Part shown: piece by piece, positions 16,187 to 24,116 of the stretch
How the letters are laid out: every line of letters starts with the position of its first letter
How positions within the stretch are numbered: position 1 is the first letter of the stretch
Origin: AV80 sp035536995
GTDB taxonomy: Bacteria > Verrucomicrobiota > Verrucomicrobiia > Chthoniobacterales > UBA10450
Reading direction: 5' to 3'
DNA: 64,000 nucleotides
Assembly: GCA_035536995.1 (NCBI GenBank)
Contig: DATLNB010000041.1
Span: 8,079 to 72,078, forward strand
The notes under the pieces: generated by a model
What the model saw: only the letters and a program-made list of their open reading frames with translations
Told to the model about the DNA's origin: nothing
Database searches by the model: none
Program-made: the position numbers and the translations under genes

Positions 16187-18409
16187 ATGCCGCGATACAT
16201 CGGCAAGGAAATGAGCCGCGTCGATGGCGTGGCGAAGGTGACCGGGAAAGCGAAATACGCCGCCGAGTTCGCGGTGCCGAATCTCGCCTACGGGTTCATC
16301 GTTAACGGAAACATCGCGAAGGGCGCCATTGCCACCATCGATACCGCCGAAGCCGAACGCGCATCCGGCGTTGTCCGCGTCTTCACCCACCTGAACACAC
16401 CGAAGTTTGGGCCGAAGCCGCCCACCGAGGAAGCGCCGCCCCGCGGCCAGCAACCGGAGCAGGACAAATCGTTTCGCGCCCTCCAGTCTGAAAAGATTTT
16501 CTTCAACATGCAGCCGGTGGCTCTGGTCGTGGCCGAGACTTTCGAGCAGGCGCGTTTTGCGGCGCGGCTGGTCAAGGTCACGTACAATGCCGAGCCACAT
16601 CTGACCGACACGGAGACCTTGCGCGACCGAGCCCGATTGCCCGCGCAGGTATCGACACCGCCGAAGCCGCGGGGGAATCCGGAGGAAGCGCTTCGCAACG
16701 CGCCGGCCAAGATCGAGGCCGAGTACAGGATTCCGATTGAGCATCACAACCCGATGGAACCGCATGGCGCCATCGCGTTTTGGGAAGGCGACAAGCTCAC
16801 CATTTTCGACAAGACCCAGGGCGTTTACACGGTCCGCGCGCATCTCGCCTCGACCTTCGGCATCCCTGAAGAGAACGTGAGCGTGGTCTCGCCGTTCGTG
16901 GGCGGTGCGTTTGGATCAGCCCTGCGGCCTAACTACTACCCCGCGCTTACCGCGATGGCCGCGCGGGAATTGAAGCGGCCGGTGAAGACTGTCTATACGC
17001 GCACCCAGATGTTCACCGGGCACGGATATCGTCCTTATACCATTCAGAAGATCTCACTCGGCGCGGAACGAGACGGCAAGCTCGCGGCGATGATCCACGA
17101 GGTGGTGCACAACACCTCGCAGTTCGAGGAACACAACGACAACACGACCAATTTCACCCGCCAGATCTACGCCTGCCCGAATCTGTTCGCGCAGACAAAG
17201 ATCACCGACACCAATTTCAATACGCCGACCTGGATGCGCGCGCCGGGCGCGGTCAGCGGGATGTTTGCGCTTGAATGCGCAATGGACGAACTGGCCTACG
17301 AACTGAAGATCGACCCGCTCGAGCTGCGCCTCATCAACTACGCAGAGGTCGATCCCCATACCGGCAAGCCCTGGTCCAGCAAAGCTCTCCGCGAATGTTA
17401 CCGGCTCGGCGCAGAGAAGTTCGGCTGGTCCAAACGCAAGCCCGAGCCGCGTTCCATGCGGGATGGAAACATGCTCGTCGGCTGGGGCATGGCCACTGGC
17501 GTTTGGGGCGCCTTCCAGCGGGAGGCCAGCGCACGCATCACCTTGCGCGCTGACGGCACCGCGCACGTGGGCAGCGCGACCAGCGACATTGGCCCCGGGA
17601 CCTACACGGTAATGACGATGATAGCGGCCGAGTATCTTGGGCTGAAACCCGAGCAGGTGCAGTTCGAGCTCGGCGACACGAAATTTCCGAAGGCGCCGTC
17701 GCAAGGCGGCTCGCAAACGACGTCGAGCGTCGGCTCCGCGGTCTATGGCGCCGCGTTAGCCATCGGCGCGAAGCTGCTCGAGCACGCCAACAAAGATCCC
17801 AAGTCGCCGCTGAACGGCGCCGCGGCCGCCGACGTGGAGATGCTCGACGGCCGTCTCCAACTCAGGAGCGACCCTTCACGTTTCGTCCGCATTGCCGAGG
17901 TGATGAAGCGCAATGGGTTGACCGAGTTATCGGAGACGTTCGATTCAAAGCCCGCGCCCGAGCGCGACAAATACGCGCTCCTGGCGCACGGCGCTCAGTT
18001 CGTTGAAGTGAAGGTCGATCCTGATCTCGGCAATGTCCGCGTGACTCGCGTGATCGAAGTGACGGCGTGCGGAAAGATCATCAATCCCAAGGCGTCACAC
18101 AGCCAGGAGATCGGCGGCGTCGTCTGGGGAATGGGGATGGCGCTCACGGAAGCGACCGAAGTCGATCATCGCTTCGGCCGGATTATGAACCCGAACCTCC
18201 AGCATTATCATGTCCCGGTGAATGCCGACGTCCACGAGATCGAGACCATGTTCGTGGAAGAAGAGGACAAGGTGGTGAATCCGCTTGGCGTGAAAGGCAT
18301 GGGCGAATTGGGCATGGTCGGTATCCCCGCCGCGATCGCGAACGCGGTTTTTCATGCGACCGGCAAGCGCGTGCGGGACCTGCCGATTACCCCGGATAAG
18401 TTATTGTAG
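16187..18409 (+). CDS. Molybdenum hydroxylase, molybdopterin-binding catalytic subunit (PaoC/YagR-like)
   Basis: The 740-residue large subunit binds the molybdenum cofactor and oxidises the substrate (aromatic or aliphatic aldehydes in the characterised PaoABC enzyme; the substrate here is unknown). It opens with GKEMSRVDGVAKVTGKAKYAAEF, typical of the family. It carries the molybdopterin-contacting segments VSPFVGGAFGSALR (~residue 238), TWMRAPGAVSGMFALECAMDELA (~residue 347) and QGGSQTTSSVGSAV (~505). The catalytic base is the Glu of KGMGELGMVG (E707). AGGGAGG precedes the ATG. No XdhC/PaoD-type cofactor chaperone gene lies nearby. tRNA-Val is encoded 10 bases downstream on the other strand. 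Confidence 0.93.
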   Translation: MPRYIGKEMSRVDGVAKVTGKAKYAAEFAVPNLAYGFIVNGNIAKGAIATIDTAEAERASGVVRVFTHLNTPKFGPKPPTEEAPPRGQQPEQDKSFRALQSEKIFFNMQPVALVVAETFEQARFAARLVKVTYNAEPHLTDTETLRDRARLPAQVSTPPKPRGNPEEALRNAPAKIEAEYRIPIEHHNPMEPHGAIAFWEGDKLTIFDKTQGVYTVRAHLASTFGIPEENVSVVSPFVGGAFGSALRPNYYPALTAMAARELKRPVKTVYTRTQMFTGHGYRPYTIQKISLGAERDGKLAAMIHEVVHNTSQFEEHNDNTTNFTRQIYACPNLFAQTKITDTNFNTPTWMRAPGAVSGMFALECAMDELAYELKIDPLELRLINYAEVDPHTGKPWSSKALRECYRLGAEKFGWSKRKPEPRSMRDGNMLVGWGMATGVWGAFQREASARITLRADGTAHVGSATSDIGPGTYTVMTMIAAEYLGLKPEQVQFELGDTKFPKAPSQGGSQTTSSVGSAVYGAALAIGAKLLEHANKDPKSPLNGAAAADVEMLDGRLQLRSDPSRFVRIAEVMKRNGLTELSETFDSKPAPERDKYALLAHGAQFVEVKVDPDLGNVRVTRVIEVTACGKIINPKASHSQEIGGVVWGMGMALTEATEVDHRFGRIMNPNLQHYHVPVNADVHEIETMFVEEEDKVVNPLGVKGMGELGMVGIPAAIANAVFHATGKRVRDLPITPDKLL

Positions 18410-18419
18410 GTGGCGAAGA

Positions 18420-18494
<75 letters not shown>

Positions 18495-18507
18495 GGGGTG
18501 CAGGAAG

Positions 18508-18538
18508 AGTGATAAGTGACCAGTGATCAGTGATCAGT
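18508..18538. repeat. Heptamer tandem repeat (AGTGATC-type x4)
   Basis: Units AGTGATA, AGTGACC, AGTGATC and AGTGATC lie in tandem between tRNA-Val and the response regulator gene. This is a third period-7 array, like those at 2491-2518 and 6457-6484. Confidence 0.8.
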
Positions 18539-18582
18539 CAAGCGGGCGAGACTAAACTCGCCAGAGGGACCGCCGGCCGAGA

Positions 18583-19134
18583 TCAGGCCGCGAGCTTTGC
18601 AGCGTCCTTGTGGCCGAGAATGCGGACCGTCTGCTGGAGCTGTTCGACCTGGAGCGGTTTTTTGAGAACCGTGACCGGGCCGCGCGCCAAAATCCGATCG
18701 AGCATTTCGCTGTCGGGATAACCCGTGATCACGACGATCGGCAATTCCGGATCAGCTTCCTTGGCCGCGTCGTAAACATCGTCAGCCGGACCGTCCGGTA
18801 ATTTCAGATCGAGAAACAACAGATCGAACTTTTGTTTCTCAAGGGCAGCCAGCGCTTCTTTGACTGTGCCGACAACGACGCGGCTGAACCCGATTTTCTT
18901 CAGGAAAATTTTAAATAAACTCTGGAGACTCTCGTCGTCATCAACCACCAGAACGGTCGGCTGCCCGGACTTGTCTTCTTTCAAGATGTCCTTGTCGAGA
19001 GAAGCCTTTTTGATGCGCCAGCGGCCGCCGATTTGGATGGCGGGAAGCTGACCGCGTTGCACCAAATAATAGACGGTCGGCAACGGAATCCGGAGATATT
19101 TGGCCGTTTCTTTGACCGTCAAGAGGTTATGCAT
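18583..19134 (-). CDS. Response regulator with N-terminal excisionase-type HTH and C-terminal receiver
   Basis: The protein has 183 residues. Residues 1-50 are a winged-HTH of the excisionase/MerR-like HTH_17 type (LLTVKETAKYLRIPLPTVYYLVQRGQLPAIQIGGRWRI), which binds DNA. Residues ~58-175 are a CheY-like receiver: acidic pocket VVDDDES, phosphoacceptor Asp in FLDLKLPDG, VVITGY (conserved Thr) and LKKPL (conserved Lys). All receiver catalytic residues are present. The domain order is the reverse of ordinary response regulators, in which the receiver is N-terminal. No histidine kinase gene lies nearby. A candidate promoter and a leader hairpin sit upstream. It is probably a transcription factor; the targets are unknown. 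Confidence 0.88.
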   Translation of the reverse strand: MHNLLTVKETAKYLRIPLPTVYYLVQRGQLPAIQIGGRWRIKKASLDKDILKEDKSGQPTVLVVDDDESLQSLFKIFLKKIGFSRVVVGTVKEALAALEKQKFDLLFLDLKLPDGPADDVYDAAKEADPELPIVVITGYPDSEMLDRILARGPVTVLKKPLQVEQLQQTVRILGHKDAAKLAA

Positions 19135-19149
19135 GGCAGCAAAACAGCA

Positions 19150-19171
19150 ACTTGCCTCTTAATGAGCAAGT
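19150..19171 (-). promoter_or_regulatory. Leader hairpin of the response regulator gene
   Basis: A perfect 6-bp inverted repeat (ACTTGC ... GCAAGT) with a 10-base loop lies 16 bases upstream of the start at 19134. In transcripts of that gene the loop contains AAGAGG, so the structure could be an operator or could influence translation. The role is inferred. Confidence 0.4.
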
Positions 19172-19190
19172 CTTTTTCGCTTGGGACAGA

Positions 19191-19216
19191 ATTATAGCTT
19201 TTATAATCAATGTCAA
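19191..19216 (-). promoter_or_regulatory. Candidate sigma-70-type promoter
   Basis: On the minus strand a perfect TTGACA (19211-19216) and a perfect TATAAT (19191-19196) are separated by 14 bases, shorter than the usual 16-18. They sit about 55 bases before the start of the response regulator gene, so a leader of roughly 50 bases would result. Confidence 0.5.
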
Positions 19217-19337
19217 TCCTTCATTCGGGATTTTCCTGATCCACATAAGGTTTACCCTGACCCACGCTCCCTGTGCGCGCCCTTGAAAGCCTGACTGGAC
19301 AATATCGGGGCGGCGGTTGACTATTCCCCCCTTCGAA

Positions 19338-19961
19338 ATGAGAGCGCTGTTCTTTAAGCGATTTCTGCAACGCCCGCTGCAGGTCGCCTCCATTATCCCC
19401 AGCTCCAAGGCCCTCGTGAAACGGGTCGCGCGCAAAATGGATTTCAGCGAGCCCCTCGTGATCGCCGAGTACGGCCCGGGCGAGGGCGTGCATTCGCGCG
19501 AGATCGCCCGGCGAATGTCGGCAGACTCCCAGTTGCTACTCTTTGAATTGGACCAGGCGTTCTCCCGCGATCTCGAGCGTCAATTCGCGGACGATCCGCG
19601 CGTTCACGTCATCCATGGGGACGCGGCGAAGTTGCCCGAAGAACTGAAACGGCGCGGGATTCCGCACTGCGATTATATCCTGTCAGGGATCCCGTTCAGC
19701 ATTCTGGAGATCAAGAAAAAGCGGGCGTTGCTGGAGAAAACTTACGAAGCCCTCGCTGACGGCGGCCGCTTTATTATTTACCAGGTGACGAACGAGCTGC
19801 GCCAGCACGCGACCTTGTTTGATCGCGCGGAATCGGAGTACGTCCTGCAAAACATTCCACCGATGTTCATCACCGTTTTCCACAAAGTCAGTCGCCGGAA
19901 TGGGCATCGCCGCCCGCACAAACCCGCCGCCGAGCTCTCCACCAACCACCGCTCGGCATGA
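19338..19961 (+). CDS. PmtA-like class I SAM methyltransferase (phospholipid N-methyltransferase type)
   Basis: The protein has 207 residues from the ATG at 19338. The N-terminal FFKRFLQRPLQVASIIPSSKALVKRV is characteristic of the PmtA/rRNA-adenine-methyltransferase-like group. The SAM site is IAEYGPGEGVHSREIARRM, with an acidic strand end LLFELDQAFS and VHVIHGDAAKLPEEL. The substrate region has DYILSGIPFSIL, which replaces the NPPY-type motif of nucleic-acid methylases and matches the SxxPF seen in phospholipid N-methyltransferases. Its likely job is methylating phosphatidylethanolamine toward phosphatidylcholine; this is inference from family motifs. Its stop overlaps the fumarase start by ATGA. 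Confidence 0.78.
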   Translation: MRALFFKRFLQRPLQVASIIPSSKALVKRVARKMDFSEPLVIAEYGPGEGVHSREIARRMSADSQLLLFELDQAFSRDLERQFADDPRVHVIHGDAAKLPEELKRRGIPHCDYILSGIPFSILEIKKKRALLEKTYEALADGGRFIIYQVTNELRQHATLFDRAESEYVLQNIPPMFITVFHKVSRRNGHRRPHKPAAELSTNHRSA

Positions 19962-21376
19962 AGTCGGGTTCGACGCGGGTCGAGAAAGACTCGATGGGCG
20001 AAATGTCCGTCCCGGAGTCGGCCCTTTATGGCGCATCGACCCAGCGCGCCGTCCTGAATTTCCCGATCAGCGGCCAGCGTTTTTCGCGACCCTTCATTCG
20101 CGCGCTCGGCTTGCTTAAATGGGCAGGCGCCCAGGCGAACGCCGACCTCGGGTTGCTCGATTCGCACCGCTCGGCCTTGATCGTGCAGGCTGCAGAGGAA
20201 GTGGTGGAGGGAAAACTCGACGACCACTTTCCACTCGACATTTTCCAGACCGGTTCCGGGACAAGCACGAACACGAACGCGAACGAAGTAATCGCGAACC
20301 GCTCGTGCCAGCTCGCGGGAAAACCGATCGGCGCAAAAGATCCGGTCCACCCGAACGACCACGTCAACATGGGGCAGTCGAGCAACGACGTCATCCCGTC
20401 GGCGATCCATGTCAGCGCGGCCGAACAACTGCAAGGCTGCCTCGATCCCACTCTGGAAAAGCTGCACGGTGCGCTCGAGGCAAAGGCGAAAGAGTTCTGG
20501 GACATCATCAAGATCGGCCGGACCCATCTGATGGACGCAACCCCGGTCCGGCTCGGCCAGGAATTCGGCGGGTATGCGCGCCAGGTTTTTTATGCGCGGG
20601 AACGGCTGCGCCGCGCGGTGGAAGTGTTGTCGGAGTTACCGCTCGGCGGAACCGCGGTCGGCACCGGATTGAACCGGCACCTCGATTTTCCCGGCAAAGT
20701 GATGCGGCACCTGGAACAACGGACCGGGATCAAATTTCGCGAGGCGGAAGATCATTTCGAAGCGCAAGGCGCAAAAGACGGCGTGGTCGAGGCGAGCGGT
20801 CATTTAAAAACGATCGCGGTCAGTCTCTTCAAGATTGCGAACGACATTCGCTGGCTCGGGAGCGGGCCCCGCTGCGGGATCGGCGAGATCCGGTTGCCAG
20901 CGACGCAACCCGGCAGCTCGATCATGCCCGGGAAAGTGAACCCGGTTCTGTGCGAATCGATGATGATGGTTTGCGCGCAGGTGATCGGGAACGACGCCTG
21001 CATCACCTGGTCCGGCGCGAATGGGAACTTCGAGTTGAACGTGATGATGCCGGTGATGGCGCACAATCTTTTGGAGAGCATCCGGCTGTTAGGCAACGCC
21101 TGCGACGCGTTCGTCGAGAAATGCGTCCTCGGAATAGAAGCGAATGAAGAACGTTGCCGGGAGCTGGTCGAACTTTCCATGGCGATGGTGACCAGCCTGG
21201 CGCCGAAGATCGGATACGACCGCGCGGCGGAGATCGCGAAAGAAAGCGCGAAAACCGGACGAACGGTGCGGGAGCTTTGCCTGGAGCAAAAAGTGTTGCC
21301 GAAAGAAGAGCTGGAGCGCGCGCTCGATCCGGTGGCGATGACGGAGCCGGGCGGCGAAGGATCAGCGGGAGGTTAG
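19958..21376 (+). CDS. fumC: Class II fumarate hydratase
   Basis: The protein catalyses reversible hydration of fumarate to malate in the citric acid cycle. The 472-residue sequence begins TRVEKDSMGEMSVPESALYGASTQRA, the conserved opening of class II fumarases. Active-site segments are TGSGTSTNTNANEVIANR (~residue 100), the HPNDHVNMGQSSND loop (~130), GRTHLMDATPVRLGQEF (~190) and the superfamily signature GSSIMPGKVNPV (~320). The related aspartase is less likely given the GRTHLMDATP and HPNDHVN sequences. It is translationally coupled (ATGA) to the methyltransferase gene. Confidence 0.96.
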   Translation: MKSGSTRVEKDSMGEMSVPESALYGASTQRAVLNFPISGQRFSRPFIRALGLLKWAGAQANADLGLLDSHRSALIVQAAEEVVEGKLDDHFPLDIFQTGSGTSTNTNANEVIANRSCQLAGKPIGAKDPVHPNDHVNMGQSSNDVIPSAIHVSAAEQLQGCLDPTLEKLHGALEAKAKEFWDIIKIGRTHLMDATPVRLGQEFGGYARQVFYARERLRRAVEVLSELPLGGTAVGTGLNRHLDFPGKVMRHLEQRTGIKFREAEDHFEAQGAKDGVVEASGHLKTIAVSLFKIANDIRWLGSGPRCGIGEIRLPATQPGSSIMPGKVNPVLCESMMMVCAQVIGNDACITWSGANGNFELNVMMPVMAHNLLESIRLLGNACDAFVEKCVLGIEANEERCRELVELSMAMVTSLAPKIGYDRAAEIAKESAKTGRTVRELCLEQKVLPKEELERALDPVAMTEPGGEGSAGG

Positions 21377-21377
21377 C

Positions 21378-21887
21378 GTGTCCCGGGCATCGAGGGTGGT
21401 CGTCGCGGTCACGGCGATCGCCTGGGGTCTGGCCGGTGTTTCGGATGCGGCCGAGAACGGGATCGACCTGGCGGCCTTGGTGACCAAGGCCGACGCCCAA
21501 ACTGCATTGGGCGAGCCTGTGAAAGATCCTCAGACGCGGAGCGGCGAAGGGGCGGACGGTTTTTATTCGCGGTGTAATTATTACAGCGAAAATCCCGGCA
21601 AATCGCTTCTCCTTCGTGTTCGGCAAACCACTGCCGGCCAGTTCGAACCGAAGAAACAGTTGGAGGAAATGACCAGTGGTAACGACAAGTTTAAAGCCGT
21701 GACGGGCCTGGGCGAAAAGGCGGCCTGGACCAGGGAGGGCGACGAACGGGGCCCGGGCCATGCCGTCATGCTTTACGTGACCAGGAAGAACGCGTTCGTA
21801 ACCGTAGCGATCAGCGGGATCGACGACGAGAAGAGCGCGACCGAAAAAGCGAAGACATTGGCGCGCAAAATCCTGGGCAAGCTATAG
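21378..21887 (+). CDS. Secreted protein, function unknown
   Basis: The 169-residue protein has a GTG start two bases after the fumarase stop and a good GGGAGG ribosome binding site. A signal peptide (VVVAVTAIAWGLAGVSDAAE) leads into a ~145-residue mature domain. The mature part begins IDLAALVTKADAQTALGEPV and contains a single FYSRCNYYSE cysteine region and LGEKAAWTRE...AVMLYVTRKNAFVTVAI. This pattern (a short xxxADAxxALGxxV head, then a Cys-Tyr strand, then a GLGxxAxW strand) resembles small exported DUF3558-like proteins, but I do not assign a family firmly. Tight spacing suggests co-transcription with fumC. Confidence 0.75.
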   Translation: MSRASRVVVAVTAIAWGLAGVSDAAENGIDLAALVTKADAQTALGEPVKDPQTRSGEGADGFYSRCNYYSENPGKSLLLRVRQTTAGQFEPKKQLEEMTSGNDKFKAVTGLGEKAAWTREGDERGPGHAVMLYVTRKNAFVTVAISGIDDEKSATEKAKTLARKILGKL

Positions 21888-21893
21888 TGCCGG

Positions 21894-22268
21894 ATGGTTG
21901 CGAACGTCCACGGCCCACAATTTTCCGGCGGCGCGAATATCGCGATCAAATGCCCGAGCCACACCTATGAGCAAACCGTGCGGTTTTATCGCGACACGCT
22001 GGGGCTGCCGCTGATTGAGGAGGAAGAAGAGGGCTGCATTTTCCAATTCGGCCCGAACCGCCTTTGGGTCGACCGGGTTCCGAACCTGAGCCACCCCGAT
22101 ATCTGGCTGGAGCTGGAAACGAACGATACCGAAGCCGCCGCGTCCTACCTAAAGATCAACGGGGTCCCGCGCCGGGATGAGGTGGAACAGCTTCGGGAAG
22201 ATTTCGACGGGTTCTGGATTTCGGACCCGGCCGGGGTCATCCATCTAGTCGTGGGCGACGAAGAATAA
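21894..22268 (+). CDS. VOC/glyoxalase-superfamily protein
   Basis: This is a 124-residue single-domain protein of the vicinal-oxygen-chelate fold. It opens with FSGGANIAIKCPSHTYEQTVRFYRDTLGLPLIEEE, and its second beta-alpha-beta-beta unit runs through DIWLELETNDTEAAASYLKINGV and FWISDPAGVIHLVVGD. It lies six bases after the preceding gene, forming part of the fumC-downstream run. The substrate is not predictable; relatives include glyoxalases, dioxygenases and antibiotic-binding proteins. Confidence 0.85.
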   Translation: MVANVHGPQFSGGANIAIKCPSHTYEQTVRFYRDTLGLPLIEEEEEGCIFQFGPNRLWVDRVPNLSHPDIWLELETNDTEAAASYLKINGVPRRDEVEQLREDFDGFWISDPAGVIHLVVGDEE

Positions 22269-22277
22269 AAGTGTAGA

Positions 22278-22298
22278 GGCGCTTGGGCCAAGCGCCTT
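22278..22298. terminator. Hairpin between convergent genes
   Basis: A perfect 9-bp stem (AGGCGCTTG / CAAGCGCCT) with a 3-base loop lies between the convergent genes ending at 22268 and 22306. It lacks a clear T-run, so a bidirectional terminator role is likely but not certain. Confidence 0.5.
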
Positions 22299-22305
22299 AG
22301 TTGGG

Positions 22306-23178
22306 TCAAGCCGCCTGAATCACCTTGTCAGGGGCAGGCGAAGTTTCGAAGAAAATGCTGTCGAAGGTCGGCTGAAAGGCGCGTCCTTTCGTTTGCCCGA
22401 TGGTGAAACGCAAACTGACCTCTCCCTGGCTGGCGCAATGCACTTCCACTTCCGCCCGGCCGCGCTCCTCGAGCATGGCCCGGATCGCGCCGGCCGCGAG
22501 CTCCGGCGTATTGCAATCACGGCTGAGATGCACGAGCACGACCCGCTCGAGTTTGCCGGCGAGCAGCTGCTCGATCACAGTCGCAGCCGCTGTGTTCGAC
22601 AAATGGCCGTGCCGTGATTGGATTCGCTGTTTTACCGGCCACGGCCGATGCGGATCGTTCTGCAGCATTTTTTCGTCGTGATTGGTCTCGATCACGAGGG
22701 TGTGCACTTTGCGGAGCCGTTCGACAACCATTTTCGTTGCGTACCCGAGATCGGTGATAAACCCGAGCGAGCTCTCTCCGGAATGAAATGCGTATCCGAC
22801 CGGATCGACCGCATCGTGCGGAACCGGAAAGGTCTGGACGTGAATATCGCAGATTGTGAAATCCGCGCCGGTCTGGAACAGGCGCCAGTTGCGATGTTCG
22901 TCGAGCGATCCGCAGCGGATCGCTTCCGCGGTGAGCCGATTGCAATATATGGGGACGTGAAACTTGCGGCAAAGCACTTCGAGCCCGCAAACATGGTCGC
23001 CGTGCTCATGGGTGAGAAGCACGCCGTCGAGCTGCGCTGGAGTGATCCCGCATTGCTCCAGCCGGCGGACGATTTGCCGCGCGCTAAGCCCGCCATCGAC
23101 CAAAATCCGGCAATGATCCGTCGCAACGAGCGCGCTATTTCCGGCGCTTCCGCTGCCGAGCATGGTCAAGGTGAACAC
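22306..23178 (-). CDS. YycJ/WalJ-like metallo-beta-lactamase-fold hydrolase
   Basis: The protein has 290 residues from a GTG at 23178 (an ATG at 23163 is the alternative). It opens MFTLTMLGSGSAGNSALVATDHCRILVDGG, the GSGSxGNS signature of the YycJ group. The dinuclear metal site is LLTHEHGDH (residues ~54-62), with further ligands in FPVPHDAVDPVGY, FITDLGY and the late RHGHLSN/VLVHLSRDCN segments. Members are proposed to be 5'-to-3' exonucleases linked to DNA repair or cell-wall regulation. It stands alone, without the walRK genes with which relatives are often associated. Confidence 0.88.
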   Translation of the reverse strand: MFTLTMLGSGSAGNSALVATDHCRILVDGGLSARQIVRRLEQCGITPAQLDGVLLTHEHGDHVCGLEVLCRKFHVPIYCNRLTAEAIRCGSLDEHRNWRLFQTGADFTICDIHVQTFPVPHDAVDPVGYAFHSGESSLGFITDLGYATKMVVERLRKVHTLVIETNHDEKMLQNDPHRPWPVKQRIQSRHGHLSNTAAATVIEQLLAGKLERVVLVHLSRDCNTPELAAGAIRAMLEERGRAEVEVHCASQGEVSLRFTIGQTKGRAFQPTFDSIFFETSPAPDKVIQAA

Positions 23179-23289
23179 GGTGCGATTAGTAGCGGACGCC
23201 GGCGCGTTTCACAAATCGGAAATGGATTTTGCGCTGGAAAAACGCGGCAGGGCCGGCGCGGAGCCGGCCGCCCACGCGCCGGAAGCTCC

Positions 23290-23407
23290 AAGCGCCAAAT
23301 CCCAAGCTCCAAAGAAGCTCCAATATTCAAACAGCAAATCTCGGGTGACCGTTTGCAGCTTGGTGCTTGATGTTTCTCTGCAGCTTGGTGCTTGGAATTT
23401 GGCGCTT
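23290..23407. repeat. Imperfect inverted repeat, intergenic
   Basis: The arm AAGCGCCAAATCCCAAGCTC (from 23290) is matched in inverse by GAATTTGGCGCTT with GCTTG (23381-23407). An extra partial copy, CAGCTTGGTGCTTGATG, lies at 23356-23372. The right arm runs into the stop codon of the minus-strand gene ending at 23406. No open frame is contained. It looks like a short non-coding repeat element. Confidence 0.65.
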
Positions 23408-24116
23408 ACTCCAGCAGGCCCGCGATCTTGCGTCCGGGTAAGGCAAGCACATGCGCTTTCTTGGCGGGGTAATCGAGGGTGCGGAACGCGCGGATTTCCT
23501 CGAGCCGCCTCATTGCATTTAGGGTGTCGAGGAATTCGGTGTAACGCGCGGCCAGCTCCGTGGTCTCGAGATAGCGGCTGCGCAGGTTCGCCGATTGAAA
23601 GGCGCCTGGATTCTCAGAGGCGAAGAGATGGAACCGGAGCCAGCGCCGATCCGTTCGGGAAACTTTTTGGGTCTTGCGAAAGAACGCGACGAAAAGGAGG
23701 AGGACCAGATAAGTATCGACCCGCGCCTGCACCTCGAGGTTCCGCGCAAAATCTTCGGAAGCTATCTCGCGATCGCCCTTCTTAAAGTGGAGCGCGGCGT
23801 GAAGGGCGTGATTGATCTCTTCCACGAAAGCGATCAAGGACCGGATGTTGCGGTCGCTCAGCCCGGCTCGCGGATCGTGCCGCTCGAGTTGTTCGATGAG
23901 CCAACGCGAATAATAAATCCCGACGTAAAGCTGGTCGTCCGCGCGCCGAAGAAAGGTGCGGGCCAGCTCGCTCAGCTCACGGGCGTTGGCCCCGGCCAGG
24001 GCGGAAAGCTGCGCGCAACGGCGTTGATCGATCAGGCAATCCTCCAGGTTGATCCCGACCTGCGCGTAGGTGCGTTCAAAGAGCCGCTGGATTTGGCTGA
24101 AAAGCGTCTCGGTCAT
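23406..24116 (-). CDS. Uncharacterised helical protein, second gene of a two-gene unit
   Basis: This 236-residue, mainly helical protein is rich in Arg, Leu and Glu, with no signal peptide and no clear membrane segment apart from a hydrophobic patch at LVLLLFVAFF (~155). A region FVEEINHALHAALHFKKG with an ExxH, followed by EVQARVDTY, might form a metal or cofactor site, but I match it to no family. Its ATG overlaps the stop of the upstream gene (ATGA at 24113-24116), so the two proteins are very likely made together and may interact. Confidence 0.7.
   Translation of the reverse strand: MTETLFSQIQRLFERTYAQVGINLEDCLIDQRRCAQLSALAGANARELSELARTFLRRADDQLYVGIYYSRWLIEQLERHDPRAGLSDRNIRSLIAFVEEINHALHAALHFKKGDREIASEDFARNLEVQARVDTYLVLLLFVAFFRKTQKVSRTDRRWLRFHLFASENPGAFQSANLRSRYLETTELAARYTEFLDTLNAMRRLEEIRAFRTLDYPAKKAHVLALPGRKIAGLLE

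Noticed and set aside
20119..21147. 342-residue plus-strand frame inside fumC
   Set aside because: It is Arg-rich and overlaps a clear fumarase gene in another frame; composition is typical of a shadow in GC-rich DNA.
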